Assembly (NCBI GenBank): GCA_016184445.1
Contig: JACPCT010000099.1
Coordinates: forward strand, 1 to 8,140
Origin: Candidatus Tectimicrobiota bacterium
GTDB lineage: Bacteria > UBA8248
DNA length: 8,140 nt
Reading direction: 5' to 3'
This document shows positions 1 through 5,708 of this stretch, one piece after another. The first letter of the stretch is position 1; each line of letters begins with the position of its first letter. Position numbers and translations under genes: made by a program. The notes beneath the pieces are model-generated. The model did no database searches, was not told the origin of the DNA, and saw only the letters and a program-made list of their open reading frames with translations.

Positions 1-951
1 AAAGTCCAGGTCGAGCGGCCCGGCTTCCTGAACTTTTACCTCAAGACGGATCTTCTGGCCGCCCGGCTCGAGGAAGTGCTCAAGGACCCCGGCGGCTATG
101 GCAAGAGCCGGATGGGGGAGGGCCAGTCCGTCCACCTGGAGTTTGTGAGCGCGAACCCGACCGGGCCCCTCCACGTGGGCCACGGCCGCGGCGCGGCGGT
201 GGGAGACTGCCTCGCGCGCGTCCTCGAAGCCACCGGCTTCCGGGTCCACCGCGAGTACTACATCAACGACGCGGGCCAGCAGTGGCTCACGGCGGGGAAG
301 TCCGCCCTCCTGCGCTATTGCGAGGCACTCGATATTCCGGTGGACTTCCCCGATGATCATTACCCGGGCGAATACATCAAAGATATCGCCAGGAGTCAGG
401 CCTATCAGAATCATGTATTTGGGGACATTGCGGCAAGTGACAAATTTCAGGACGAAATAGCTCCGGGAGGACTACTTCCCACCGAATTCAACGAAGAGTT
501 GGTGAGGAAATCAGCCACGACCACTTGCAACATAATCCTCGGGCAGATACGCACCGCCCTGGAGGTTTTCCGCGTCCACTTCGACGCGTGGTACAGCGAA
601 GCCGATCTCTACAAGGGAGAGGGGGACGGCCTGGTCGGGCAGATGATCGGGCGCCTAGGGAAAAGCTCGAAAATTTACGAGAGAGATGGGGCCAAGTGGC
701 TGAAATCTACAGATTTTGGAGATGAAAAAGATCGCGTGGTTGTCCGCGAGGATGGGCGGCCCACCTATCTTGCCTCGGACATCGCCTACCACCACCTGAA
801 GTTCCAGAAAAACTTTAACCGTTACATTAACATCTGGGGGGCGGACCACCACGGCTACCTGGCCCGGGTGAAGGCCACCTCGAGCTCGCCAAGCAGCAGT
901 CGAGTGAGAACCCGGTCTACTACGTCCAGTACGCCCACGCCCGCACCGTGA
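1..951 (+). CDS. argS: Arginyl-tRNA synthetase, 5' part (truncated by window edge and disrupted downstream)
   Basis: Class I aminoacyl-tRNA synthetase that charges tRNA-Arg with arginine in the cytosol. The frame is open from base 1, so the true start (an estimated 75–80 codons) lies outside the window. What is visible: the end of the N-terminal additional domain ('GFLNFYL', residues 9–15 of this fragment), the Rossmann catalytic core with the HIGH-type signature HVGH (residues 58–61, bases 172–183) in the context 'SANPTGPLHVGHGRG', and the 'STDFGD', 'ASDIAYH' and 'WGADHHGY' motifs (WGADHHGY at residues 279–286). Family similarity stops at about residue 292. The last 24 residues are Ser/Thr-rich out-of-frame sequence ending at TGA 949–951. 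The authentic continuation resumes in the +3 frame at about 879. The KMSKS-type loop is missing, so as written this product could not activate arginine normally. Either it is a pseudogene or the assembly has lost about 0.2 kb; identity as argS is secure. Confidence 0.93.
   Translation, partial: KVQVERPGFLNFYLKTDLLAARLEEVLKDPGGYGKSRMGEGQSVHLEFVSANPTGPLHVGHGRGAAVGDCLARVLEATGFRVHREYYINDAGQQWLTAGKSALLRYCEALDIPVDFPDDHYPGEYIKDIARSQAYQNHVFGDIAASDKFQDEIAPGGLLPTEFNEELVRKSATTTCNIILGQIRTALEVFRVHFDAWYSEADLYKGEGDGLVGQMIGRLGKSSKIYERDGAKWLKSTDFGDEKDRVVVREDGRPTYLASDIAYHHLKFQKNFNRYINIWGADHHGYLARVKATSSSPSSSRVRTRSTTSSTPTPAP
870..885 (+). other. Frame-shifting deletion junction within argS
   Basis: Frame +1 encodes the family-like 'HHGYLARVKA' up to base 876. 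Frame +3 encodes 'LELAKQQSSENPVYYVQ' from base 879. In intact ArgRS these two segments are separated by about 70 residues carrying 'VNLLR…', the MSKR/MSTR loop and the 'RFFFLMR…HLDFD' helix. About 205–210 bases of expected coding sequence are therefore missing, and the net change is out of frame. The junction bases 'acctcgagctc' would suit an original Asp-Leu-Glu-Leu coding stretch, so a few bases of microhomology may have guided a deletion or a misjoin. The size estimate comes from remembered family sequences, not from an alignment. Confidence 0.8.
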
Positions 952-1289
952 GTCTCTTCCGCCAGGCGGCCGAGCAGGGGATCGCCGCCGGGGAGCTGAA
1001 GGCGGTGCCCGGGGGCGGCCTCCGCCTCCCCGAGGAGCACCGAGTCGCCCGGGCCGTCCTGGAGTGGCCGGGGGTGGTGCGGCTCGCGGCCGAGCGCCTG
1101 GAGCCCCACCACCTCACTTTCGCGTTGATGAGCCTCGCCAAACAATTCCATGCCTACTATAATCGTCACCGGGTCCTGGGGCAGGAGGAAGCCGTCACGC
1201 GCGCCCGCTTGTGCCTGGCCCGCGCGGTCCAGGCGGTTCTCGTCCAGGGCCTGGACCTCCTCGGGGTGAACGCCCCCGAGAAGATGTAG
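948..1289 (+). CDS. argS: Arginyl-tRNA synthetase, 3' part (DALR anticodon-binding domain)
   Basis: C-terminal piece of the same argS. The similarity begins upstream of the possible GTG start at 948: in this frame, bases 879 onward encode LELAKQQS followed by NPVYYVQYAHAR, a hallmark segment just after the KMSKS region in ArgRS. The remainder is the DALR-type all-alpha anticodon-binding domain, with the conserved 'FHAYYNRHRVLG' stretch and the canonical C terminus 'LLGVNAPEKM'. The 879–1289 portion encodes 136 residues. Added to 292 upstream residues, about 70 missing and about 75 outside the window, this gives the usual family length of roughly 570. The GTG at 948 overlaps the stop of the upstream fragment (GTGA), which would let a gene caller report a separate small gene, but conserved argS sequence precedes it, so it is not a natural start. 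Codon use here is fully GC-rich, unlike parts of the 5' piece. Confidence 0.9.
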   Translation: MSLFRQAAEQGIAAGELKAVPGGGLRLPEEHRVARAVLEWPGVVRLAAERLEPHHLTFALMSLAKQFHAYYNRHRVLGQEEAVTRARLCLARAVQAVLVQGLDLLGVNAPEKM

Positions 1290-1319
1290 CCCGATCCTCC
1301 GCCCGGGGGTAAGGGTCCG

Positions 1320-2018
1320 ATGGCATACCCGCGCGGGGAGCCCCCGGAGCCCCGGCTCATCCGCCTCACCCTCACCAAGCTCCAGCTCGGCCTGCTGGTG
1401 GTCGGCCTGGCGGCCCTGCTGACCGGCGCGTTCAGCCTGGGCCTGGTGATGGGGGACCGCGAGAGGGGAGAGAGGGCCGCCGCGGGCGCCGCCGGCCGCA
1501 CCACCACCGTGAAGCTCGAGCCCCAGCCCGCTCCCCCCGCCGACCCGCGCTTCTACAAAGAGCTCACCGCCCCCGCCAAACCTCATCAGGAGGCGTCGCT
1601 GGCCCCCATCCGCCTCCCGGACGGCAAGGAACCCCCCGCGCCCCCCGCCCGCGAGGCAGCCCCGCAAGTGAAGCAGGAGCCGCCCGCTGTCGCCCGGGAG
1701 GAGCCCCGGCCCCCCGCATCCGCGCCGCAAGGGCCTGATGGGACCGCCCAAGCGGCCGAGCGCTCCTTCTCGAAGGACGGGCCGCCGCGCTTCACCATCC
1801 AGGTGCTCTCGGTGAAGGAGGCCGACCGGGCCGAGCGCGTCCTGCGAGACCTGATCGGCAAGGGCATCCCCGCCTTCATCGAGCGCGCCGACCTCGGCGA
1901 GCGGGGGGTGTGGCACCGGGTCCGGGTGGGGCGGTTCTGGGACCGTGGCGCCGCCGAGCGGACCCTGGAGGAACTCCGGCGCAAGGCAGTGCGGGGAGGG
2001 TCGGTCATCTCCCTTTAG
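1320..2018 (+). CDS. SPOR-domain, single-pass inner-membrane protein
   Basis: A 232-residue protein with FtsN-like architecture. It has a short basic/proline-containing cytoplasmic N terminus (residues 1–20), one hydrophobic membrane segment (about 21–44, 'LQLGLLVVGLAALL…'), a long Pro/Ala/Glu-rich low-complexity linker (about 55–150), and a C-terminal SPOR domain (about 155–232). The SPOR domain begins 'RFTIQVLSVKEADRAERVL' and includes the typical 'WHRVRVGRF' strand. SPOR domains bind peptidoglycan glycan strands stripped of stem peptides, usually at division septa, so the predicted location is inner membrane with the C terminus in the periplasm. That inference assumes a Gram-negative envelope. 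ATG 1320 follows the argS stop by 30 bases, with a G-rich sequence at 1306–1316 that could act as a loose ribosome-binding site. It was probably co-transcribed with argS. No specific orthologue can be named; an FtsN/DedD-like role is possible but unproven. Confidence 0.85.
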   Translation: MAYPRGEPPEPRLIRLTLTKLQLGLLVVGLAALLTGAFSLGLVMGDRERGERAAAGAAGRTTTVKLEPQPAPPADPRFYKELTAPAKPHQEASLAPIRLPDGKEPPAPPAREAAPQVKQEPPAVAREEPRPPASAPQGPDGTAQAAERSFSKDGPPRFTIQVLSVKEADRAERVLRDLIGKGIPAFIERADLGERGVWHRVRVGRFWDRGAAERTLEELRRKAVRGGSVISL

Positions 2019-2047
2019 GACGGAAAAAGGCCGGGAATGGGCGCTCC

Positions 2048-2077
2048 TTGACACTCCGGGGGGCCGGTTCTTAAGAT
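2048..2077 (+). promoter_or_regulatory. Putative sigma-70-type promoter for lipA
   Basis: A perfect -35 hexamer TTGACA (2048–2053) is followed by an 18-base spacer and TAAGAT (2072–2077), four of six matches to the -10 consensus. It lies between the SPOR gene stop (2018) and the lipA start (2114), in one of the least GC-rich intergenic patches. Predicted initiation would be near 2083–2086, giving a leader of about 30 bases. The spacer contains a GC-rich run, so strength cannot be judged. It would start a transcript that could run through lipA, the aminotransferase, hom, the apgM-family gene and lysC. Confidence 0.5.
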
Positions 2078-2082
2078 GCATC

Positions 2083-2100
2083 CTCCCGGTTTTTCGGGAG
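2083..2100 (+). promoter_or_regulatory. Leader hairpin immediately upstream of the lipA ribosome-binding site
   Basis: CTCCCG (2083–2088) and CGGGAG (2095–2100) form a perfect 6-bp stem with the loop GTTTTT. No T-tract follows the stem, so it is a poor intrinsic terminator. If the promoter at 2048–2077 is used, this hairpin would sit at the very 5' end of the lipA mRNA, one base before the Shine-Dalgarno sequence. It could stabilise the mRNA or influence ribosome access; that role is inference. Confidence 0.4.
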
Positions 2101-2101
2101 C

Positions 2102-2107
2102 GGAGGA
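2102..2107 (+). promoter_or_regulatory. Shine-Dalgarno sequence of lipA
   Basis: GGAGGA ends six bases before ATG 2114. It is the strongest ribosome-binding site in the window and fixes the lipA start. Most other genes here have weak or no recognisable Shine-Dalgarno sequence. Confidence 0.75.
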
Positions 2108-2113
2108 TTTTCA

Positions 2114-3106
2114 ATGGTTTCTCGGCGCTTCCCGGCGTGGCTGGTCAAGCGTCTCCCCAACCCGAGCCTCGCGCACGAGGTGAAGGTCCTCATGCGGGAG
2201 AAACGCCTCCACACCGTGTGCGAGGAGGCCCGCTGCCCCAACCTCTTCGAGTGCTTCTCGCGCAGCACGGCCACCTTCATGATCGGCGGCGACGTCTGCA
2301 CCCGCACCTGCGGCTACTGCGCCGTCCAGAAGGGGACGCCGTTGCCCCTCGACCCCGAGGAGCCGCGCCACGTGGCCGAGGCCGCCGCGCAGATGAAGCT
2401 GCGCCACGTGGTGGTCACCATGGTCAACCGCGACGACCTGCCCGACGGCGCGGCGGACCATGTGGCGGAGACCATCGGGGCCATCCGGGAGTTCCTCCCC
2501 GGTGCCACCGTCGAGGTCCTCGTCTCGGACTTCATGGGCGACTTCCAGGCGGTGGAGAGGGTGGTGAGCGCCCGCCCCGACGTCTTCAACCACAACATGG
2601 AGACGGTGCGGCGCCTCTTCAAGCGCATCCGGCCCAACGGCGACTACGAGCGCTCCCTGCGCGTCCTCGGCATGGCGCGCGGGCTGGGGATGATGACCAA
2701 GAGCGGGATCATGGTGGGCATGGGGGAGGAAGAGGCGGACGTGCTCTCCCTCATGGACGACCTGCGGCGACCCGGGGTGGACTGCCAGATCATGACCATC
2801 GGCCAGTACCTGGCCCCCCAGGTCAAGGCCGTCCCCATGAAGGAGTACATCCACCCGGACGCCTACGGCCGCTACCGGGCCGCGGGCCGGGCGCGGGGCT
2901 TCGCCCACGTCTTCGCGGGGCCCTTCGTCCGCAGCTCCTACAACGCCGAGGAGGCCCTCCACGCCGCCCAGGGCGCGTGCGGGAGCCCGGCCCACCACGG
3001 TGACCCCGAGGCTCGCCGCTTCTTGACGCCGGACGGCTCCGGACGGAACGTGCCCGCGCCCCCGCCCAGGCGCATCCCGCTTGCCATCTCTGCCGCCCGC
3101 GGATAG
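2114..3106 (+). CDS. lipA: Lipoyl synthase (radical SAM)
   Basis: Inserts two sulfurs into octanoyl groups on lipoyl domains (such as pyruvate dehydrogenase E2 or GcvH), completing lipoate synthesis. The diagnostic features are all present: the auxiliary 4Fe-4S cluster motif CX4CX5C (Cys36, Cys41, Cys47), the radical-SAM motif CX3CX2C (Cys62, Cys66, Cys69, 'CTRTCGYC'), 'NRDDLPDG', 'FNHNMETV', '[10 protein letters not shown]', 'TIGQYL' and the C-terminal RSSY (residues 273–276) whose serine ligates the auxiliary cluster. ATG 2114 is set by GGAGGA at 2102–2107. At 330 residues it is longer than usual (about 290–310). Homology ends near residue 288, and a Pro/Arg-rich tail of about 40 residues follows. 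Small departures from the consensus include 'VTMVNRDD' where 'TSVDRDD' is typical. No lipB or lplA is in view. The stop is four bases from the next start, suggesting co-transcription with the aminotransferase. Confidence 0.96.
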   Translation: MVSRRFPAWLVKRLPNPSLAHEVKVLMREKRLHTVCEEARCPNLFECFSRSTATFMIGGDVCTRTCGYCAVQKGTPLPLDPEEPRHVAEAAAQMKLRHVVVTMVNRDDLPDGAADHVAETIGAIREFLPGATVEVLVSDFMGDFQAVERVVSARPDVFNHNMETVRRLFKRIRPNGDYERSLRVLGMARGLGMMTKSGIMVGMGEEEADVLSLMDDLRRPGVDCQIMTIGQYLAPQVKAVPMKEYIHPDAYGRYRAAGRARGFAHVFAGPFVRSSYNAEEALHAAQGACGSPAHHGDPEARRFLTPDGSGRNVPAPPPRRIPLAISAARG

Positions 3107-3110
3107 CTCC

Positions 3111-4307
3111 ATGCATGAGTTCCAGCGCATCACGAGGCTCCCCCCCTACGTGTTCGCCGTCGTCGACGAGCTCAAGCTCGCTGCCCGCCGGCGGGGGGAC
3201 GACATCATCGACTTCGGCATGGGGAACCCCGACCTCTCGACCCCGCCTCACATCGTCGAGAAGCTGGTCGAGGCCGCCTCCAACCCGCGCAACCACCGCT
3301 ACAGCGCCTCGCGCGGCATCACCAAGCTGCGGGCGGCCATCTCGGCGTGGTACGCGCGCCGCTACGGCGTGGAGGTGGACCCGGAGCGCGAGGCCATCGT
3401 CACCATCGGGGTGAAGGAGGGCATCTCGCACCTGGCCCTCGCGATCACCAACCCGGGCGACCTGGTCATGGTCCCGAGCCCCACCTACCCGATCCACACC
3501 TACGCCATGGTGCTGGCGAACGGGAACGTCATCCACGTGCCCCTCTCGAAGGGGGACGACTTCTTCGACAACATGGTGAACGTCATCCGGCCCATCTGGC
3601 CGAGGCCCAAGATCCTCATCCTGAGCTTCCCCCACAACCCGACGACGGTGTGCGTGGACATTGAGTTTTTCAAGAAGGTCGTGGCCTTCGCCAAGGAGTA
3701 CGACCTCATCGTCATCCACGACTTCGCCTACGCCGACCTGGGCTTCGACGGCTACCAGCCGCCCAGCATGCTCCAGGCGCCCGGCGCGAAGGACGTCGGG
3801 GTGGAGTTCTTCTCCCTCTCGAAGAGCTACTCGATGGCGGGCTGGCGCATCGGCTTCTGCGTGGGCAACCGCCAGCTCGTGGACGCCCTGCGGAAGATCA
3901 AGAGCTACCTGGACTACGGCGCCTTCCAGCCCATCCAGATCGCCTCGATCATCGCCCTGAACGGCCCGCAGGAGTGCGTGGAGGAGATCCGCCAGACCTA
4001 CGAGCGGCGGCGCGACGTGCTCTGCGAGGGCCTCAACCGCATCGGGTGGTCCATCGAGAAGCCCAAGGGGACGATGTTCGTGTGGTCCGAGATCCCCGAA
4101 CCCTACAAGGGAATGGGCTCGATAGAGTTCTCCACGTTCCTCATCAAGGAGACCCAGGTCGCCGTCTCCCCCGGGATCGGCTTCGGCGGGCTGGGCGACG
4201 GCCACGTCCGCTTCGCCCTGGTGGAGAACGAGCACCGCACCCGCCAGGCGCTGCGGAGCCTGCGCGCCGTCTTCCAGGAGAAGACCCAGAAGCGGGCGGC
4301 GAGTTGA
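3111..4307 (+). CDS. alaC: PLP-dependent aminotransferase, AlaC-like (glutamate–pyruvate transaminase)
   Basis: Fold-type I class I/II aminotransferase of 398 residues. It resembles E. coli AlaC (YfdZ) closely from its first residues ('[19 protein letters not shown]') through '[11 protein letters not shown]', 'YSASRGI', 'AIVTIG.KEG', 'PSPTYPIH', 'FPHNPTT', '[15 protein letters not shown]' and '[19 protein letters not shown]'. Predicted key residues are Lys238 (Schiff base with PLP), Asn176, Asp204 and Tyr207 (cofactor binding), and Arg367 (substrate carboxylate). AlaC makes alanine from pyruvate and glutamate; related enzymes act on LL-diaminopimelate or methionine precursors, so substrate is inferred. 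ATG 3111 is chosen because similarity starts there; a TTG at 3081 would add ten residues overlapping lipA. There is no strong Shine-Dalgarno sequence, and with only four bases after the lipA stop, translation probably depends on coupling. Confidence 0.92.
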   Translation: MHEFQRITRLPPYVFAVVDELKLAARRRGDDIIDFGMGNPDLSTPPHIVEKLVEAASNPRNHRYSASRGITKLRAAISAWYARRYGVEVDPEREAIVTIGVKEGISHLALAITNPGDLVMVPSPTYPIHTYAMVLANGNVIHVPLSKGDDFFDNMVNVIRPIWPRPKILILSFPHNPTTVCVDIEFFKKVVAFAKEYDLIVIHDFAYADLGFDGYQPPSMLQAPGAKDVGVEFFSLSKSYSMAGWRIGFCVGNRQLVDALRKIKSYLDYGAFQPIQIASIIALNGPQECVEEIRQTYERRRDVLCEGLNRIGWSIEKPKGTMFVWSEIPEPYKGMGSIEFSTFLIKETQVAVSPGIGFGGLGDGHVRFALVENEHRTRQALRSLRAVFQEKTQKRAAS

Positions 4308-4336
4308 ACGCACGGAAAGCGGCGTCATCCTCCAGC

Positions 4337-5665
4337 ATGGAAACCATCCGCGTCGGGATTCTCGGCCTGGGGACGGTGGGGACGGGGGTCGTCAACCTGC
4401 TCCACGCGCAGCGCGACCTCATCCGCCGCCGCCTGGGGGCGGAAGTCGTGGTCCACCGCATCGCGGACCGCAGCGTCCACACCAAGAAGAAGACCGCCAA
4501 GGGCGTCCCGGTGGAGCGCATGGGCACGGACGCCGAGGCCCTCATCGCCGACCCCGAGGTCGACATCGTCGCCGAGCTCATCGGGGGCCTCGACGACGCC
4601 CGGCGGCACATCCTCTGCGCCATCGGGAAGCGCAAGCCGGTCGTCACGGCGAACAAGGCCGTCCTCGCCGTCCACGGGGAGGAGGTCTTCGCCGCCGCCG
4701 AGCGCGCCGGCTGCCCCCTGGGCTTCGAGGCCTCGGTGGCGGGCGGCATCCCCATCGTCCGCAACCTGCGGGAGGGCTTCGCCGCCGACCGCATCGAGAG
4801 CCTGGCCGGCATCCTGAACGGCACCTGCAACTACATCCTGAGCGAGATGACGGAGAGGGGCGCCGGCTTCGAGGAGACACTGCGGAAGGCGCAGGAGCTC
4901 GGCTACGCCGAGGCGGACCCCGCCTTCGACATCGACGGGGTGGACGCCTCCCACAAGATCGCCATCCTGGCGAACTTGGCCTACGGGACCCCCGTGGACG
5001 TGGGCGCCTTCATGGTCGAGGGCATCCGCTCCATCGAGGCGGTGGACATCGCCTTCGCCAGGGAGCTCGGCTGCCGGATCAAGCTGCTCGCCATCGCCCG
5101 CGAGGCCGATGGGAAGCTTGACATCCGGGTCCACCCGGCCATGCTGCCCGAGCGCCACCCGCTCTCCCAGGTGGGGGGCGTGTACAACGCGGTGGCCGTC
5201 TCCGGCCTCCACGCCGGGCCCCAGGTGTTCATCGGCCGGGGGGCGGGCTCGGCGGCCACGGCCAGCGCGGTGGTGGGGGACATCATCGAGGTGGCGCGCT
5301 GGCTCAAGAGCGGCGGCCACTCCCGCCTGCCGGCGGCGGCCTTCCTCCCCGGCCAGCGTAGGCCGCTCAAGATACTGACCGCCCGGGAGATGCGCTCCTC
5401 CTACTATGTGCGCTTCGCCGCCCTGGATCGCCCCGGCGTCCTGAGCCGCATCGCGGGCGCCTTCGGCGCGCACGACATCAGCCTCATGAACGTCATCCAA
5501 AAGGGGCGGGCGGGCCGGGAGGATCACGTCCCCCTCGTCATGTTGACCCACGAGGCGGTCGAGGAAGACATGCGGATCGCCCTGCGCGAGATCGCCCGCC
5601 TGGACGTGGTCCGGTCCGAGCACGCCATGATCCGCGTCGTGCCCGACGGGATGGCCTTCGTATAG
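4337..5665 (+). CDS. hom: Homoserine dehydrogenase with C-terminal ACT domain
   Basis: Reduces aspartate semialdehyde to homoserine with NAD(P)H, the branch to threonine and methionine. The 442-residue protein has a Rossmann domain beginning 'IRVGILGLGTVGTGVV' (GLGTVG, residues 10–15), 'TANK' with Lys107, the substrate domain with 'GILNGTCNYIL' and 'GYAEADPAFDIDGVDASHK', and a C-terminal ACT domain (about 357–432, 'DRPGVLSRIAGAFGAHDISLMNVIQ'). Lys107, Glu192, Asp203 and Lys207 match the yeast catalytic set Lys117/Glu208/Asp219/Lys223 with identical spacing within the last three. The ACT domain suggests threonine feedback. Aspartate kinase is not fused to it. The reading frame is open far upstream, but sequence before 4337 is a shadow of alaC. 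ATG 4337 fits the family N terminus. A TTG at 4304 overlapping the alaC stop would add an Ala/Ser-rich 11-residue leader. Neither start has a good Shine-Dalgarno sequence. Confidence 0.96.
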   Translation: METIRVGILGLGTVGTGVVNLLHAQRDLIRRRLGAEVVVHRIADRSVHTKKKTAKGVPVERMGTDAEALIADPEVDIVAELIGGLDDARRHILCAIGKRKPVVTANKAVLAVHGEEVFAAAERAGCPLGFEASVAGGIPIVRNLREGFAADRIESLAGILNGTCNYILSEMTERGAGFEETLRKAQELGYAEADPAFDIDGVDASHKIAILANLAYGTPVDVGAFMVEGIRSIEAVDIAFARELGCRIKLLAIAREADGKLDIRVHPAMLPERHPLSQVGGVYNAVAVSGLHAGPQVFIGRGAGSAATASAVVGDIIEVARWLKSGGHSRLPAAAFLPGQRRPLKILTAREMRSSYYVRFAALDRPGVLSRIAGAFGAHDISLMNVIQKGRAGREDHVPLVMLTHEAVEEDMRIALREIARLDVVRSEHAMIRVVPDGMAFV

Positions 5666-5708
5666 ACTCGGGCCCCCGGCCGCGACGCCAATGAAAGCCG
5701 CCCATTCC

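Noticed and set aside
2083..2100. Hairpin as an intrinsic terminator for argS–SPOR
   Set aside because: The stem is only 6 bp, the T residues are in the loop rather than after the stem, and a Shine-Dalgarno sequence follows at once.
855..2114. 419-residue minus-strand open frame across the end of argS and the SPOR gene
   Set aside because: Opposite genes with clear homology; the translation is Gly/Arg/Leu/Pro-rich with no domain, so it is a shadow.
1945..3003. 352-residue plus-strand frame overlapping the SPOR gene and lipA
   Set aside because: Its translation is Arg/Pro/Gly/His low-complexity sequence, while the lipA frame carries all the diagnostic motifs over the same bases.
3023..3051. 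TTGACG as a -35 element for alaC
   Set aside because: No acceptable -10 hexamer lies 16–19 bases downstream; the region is GC-rich lipA coding sequence.
3081..3110. TTG start for the aminotransferase
   Set aside because: It would add ten residues overlapping lipA, and similarity to AlaC begins right after ATG 3111.
3974..4336. Upstream extension of the hom frame inside alaC
   Set aside because: The extra residues are out-of-frame alaC sequence with no similarity to homoserine dehydrogenase, whose N terminus begins at 4337.
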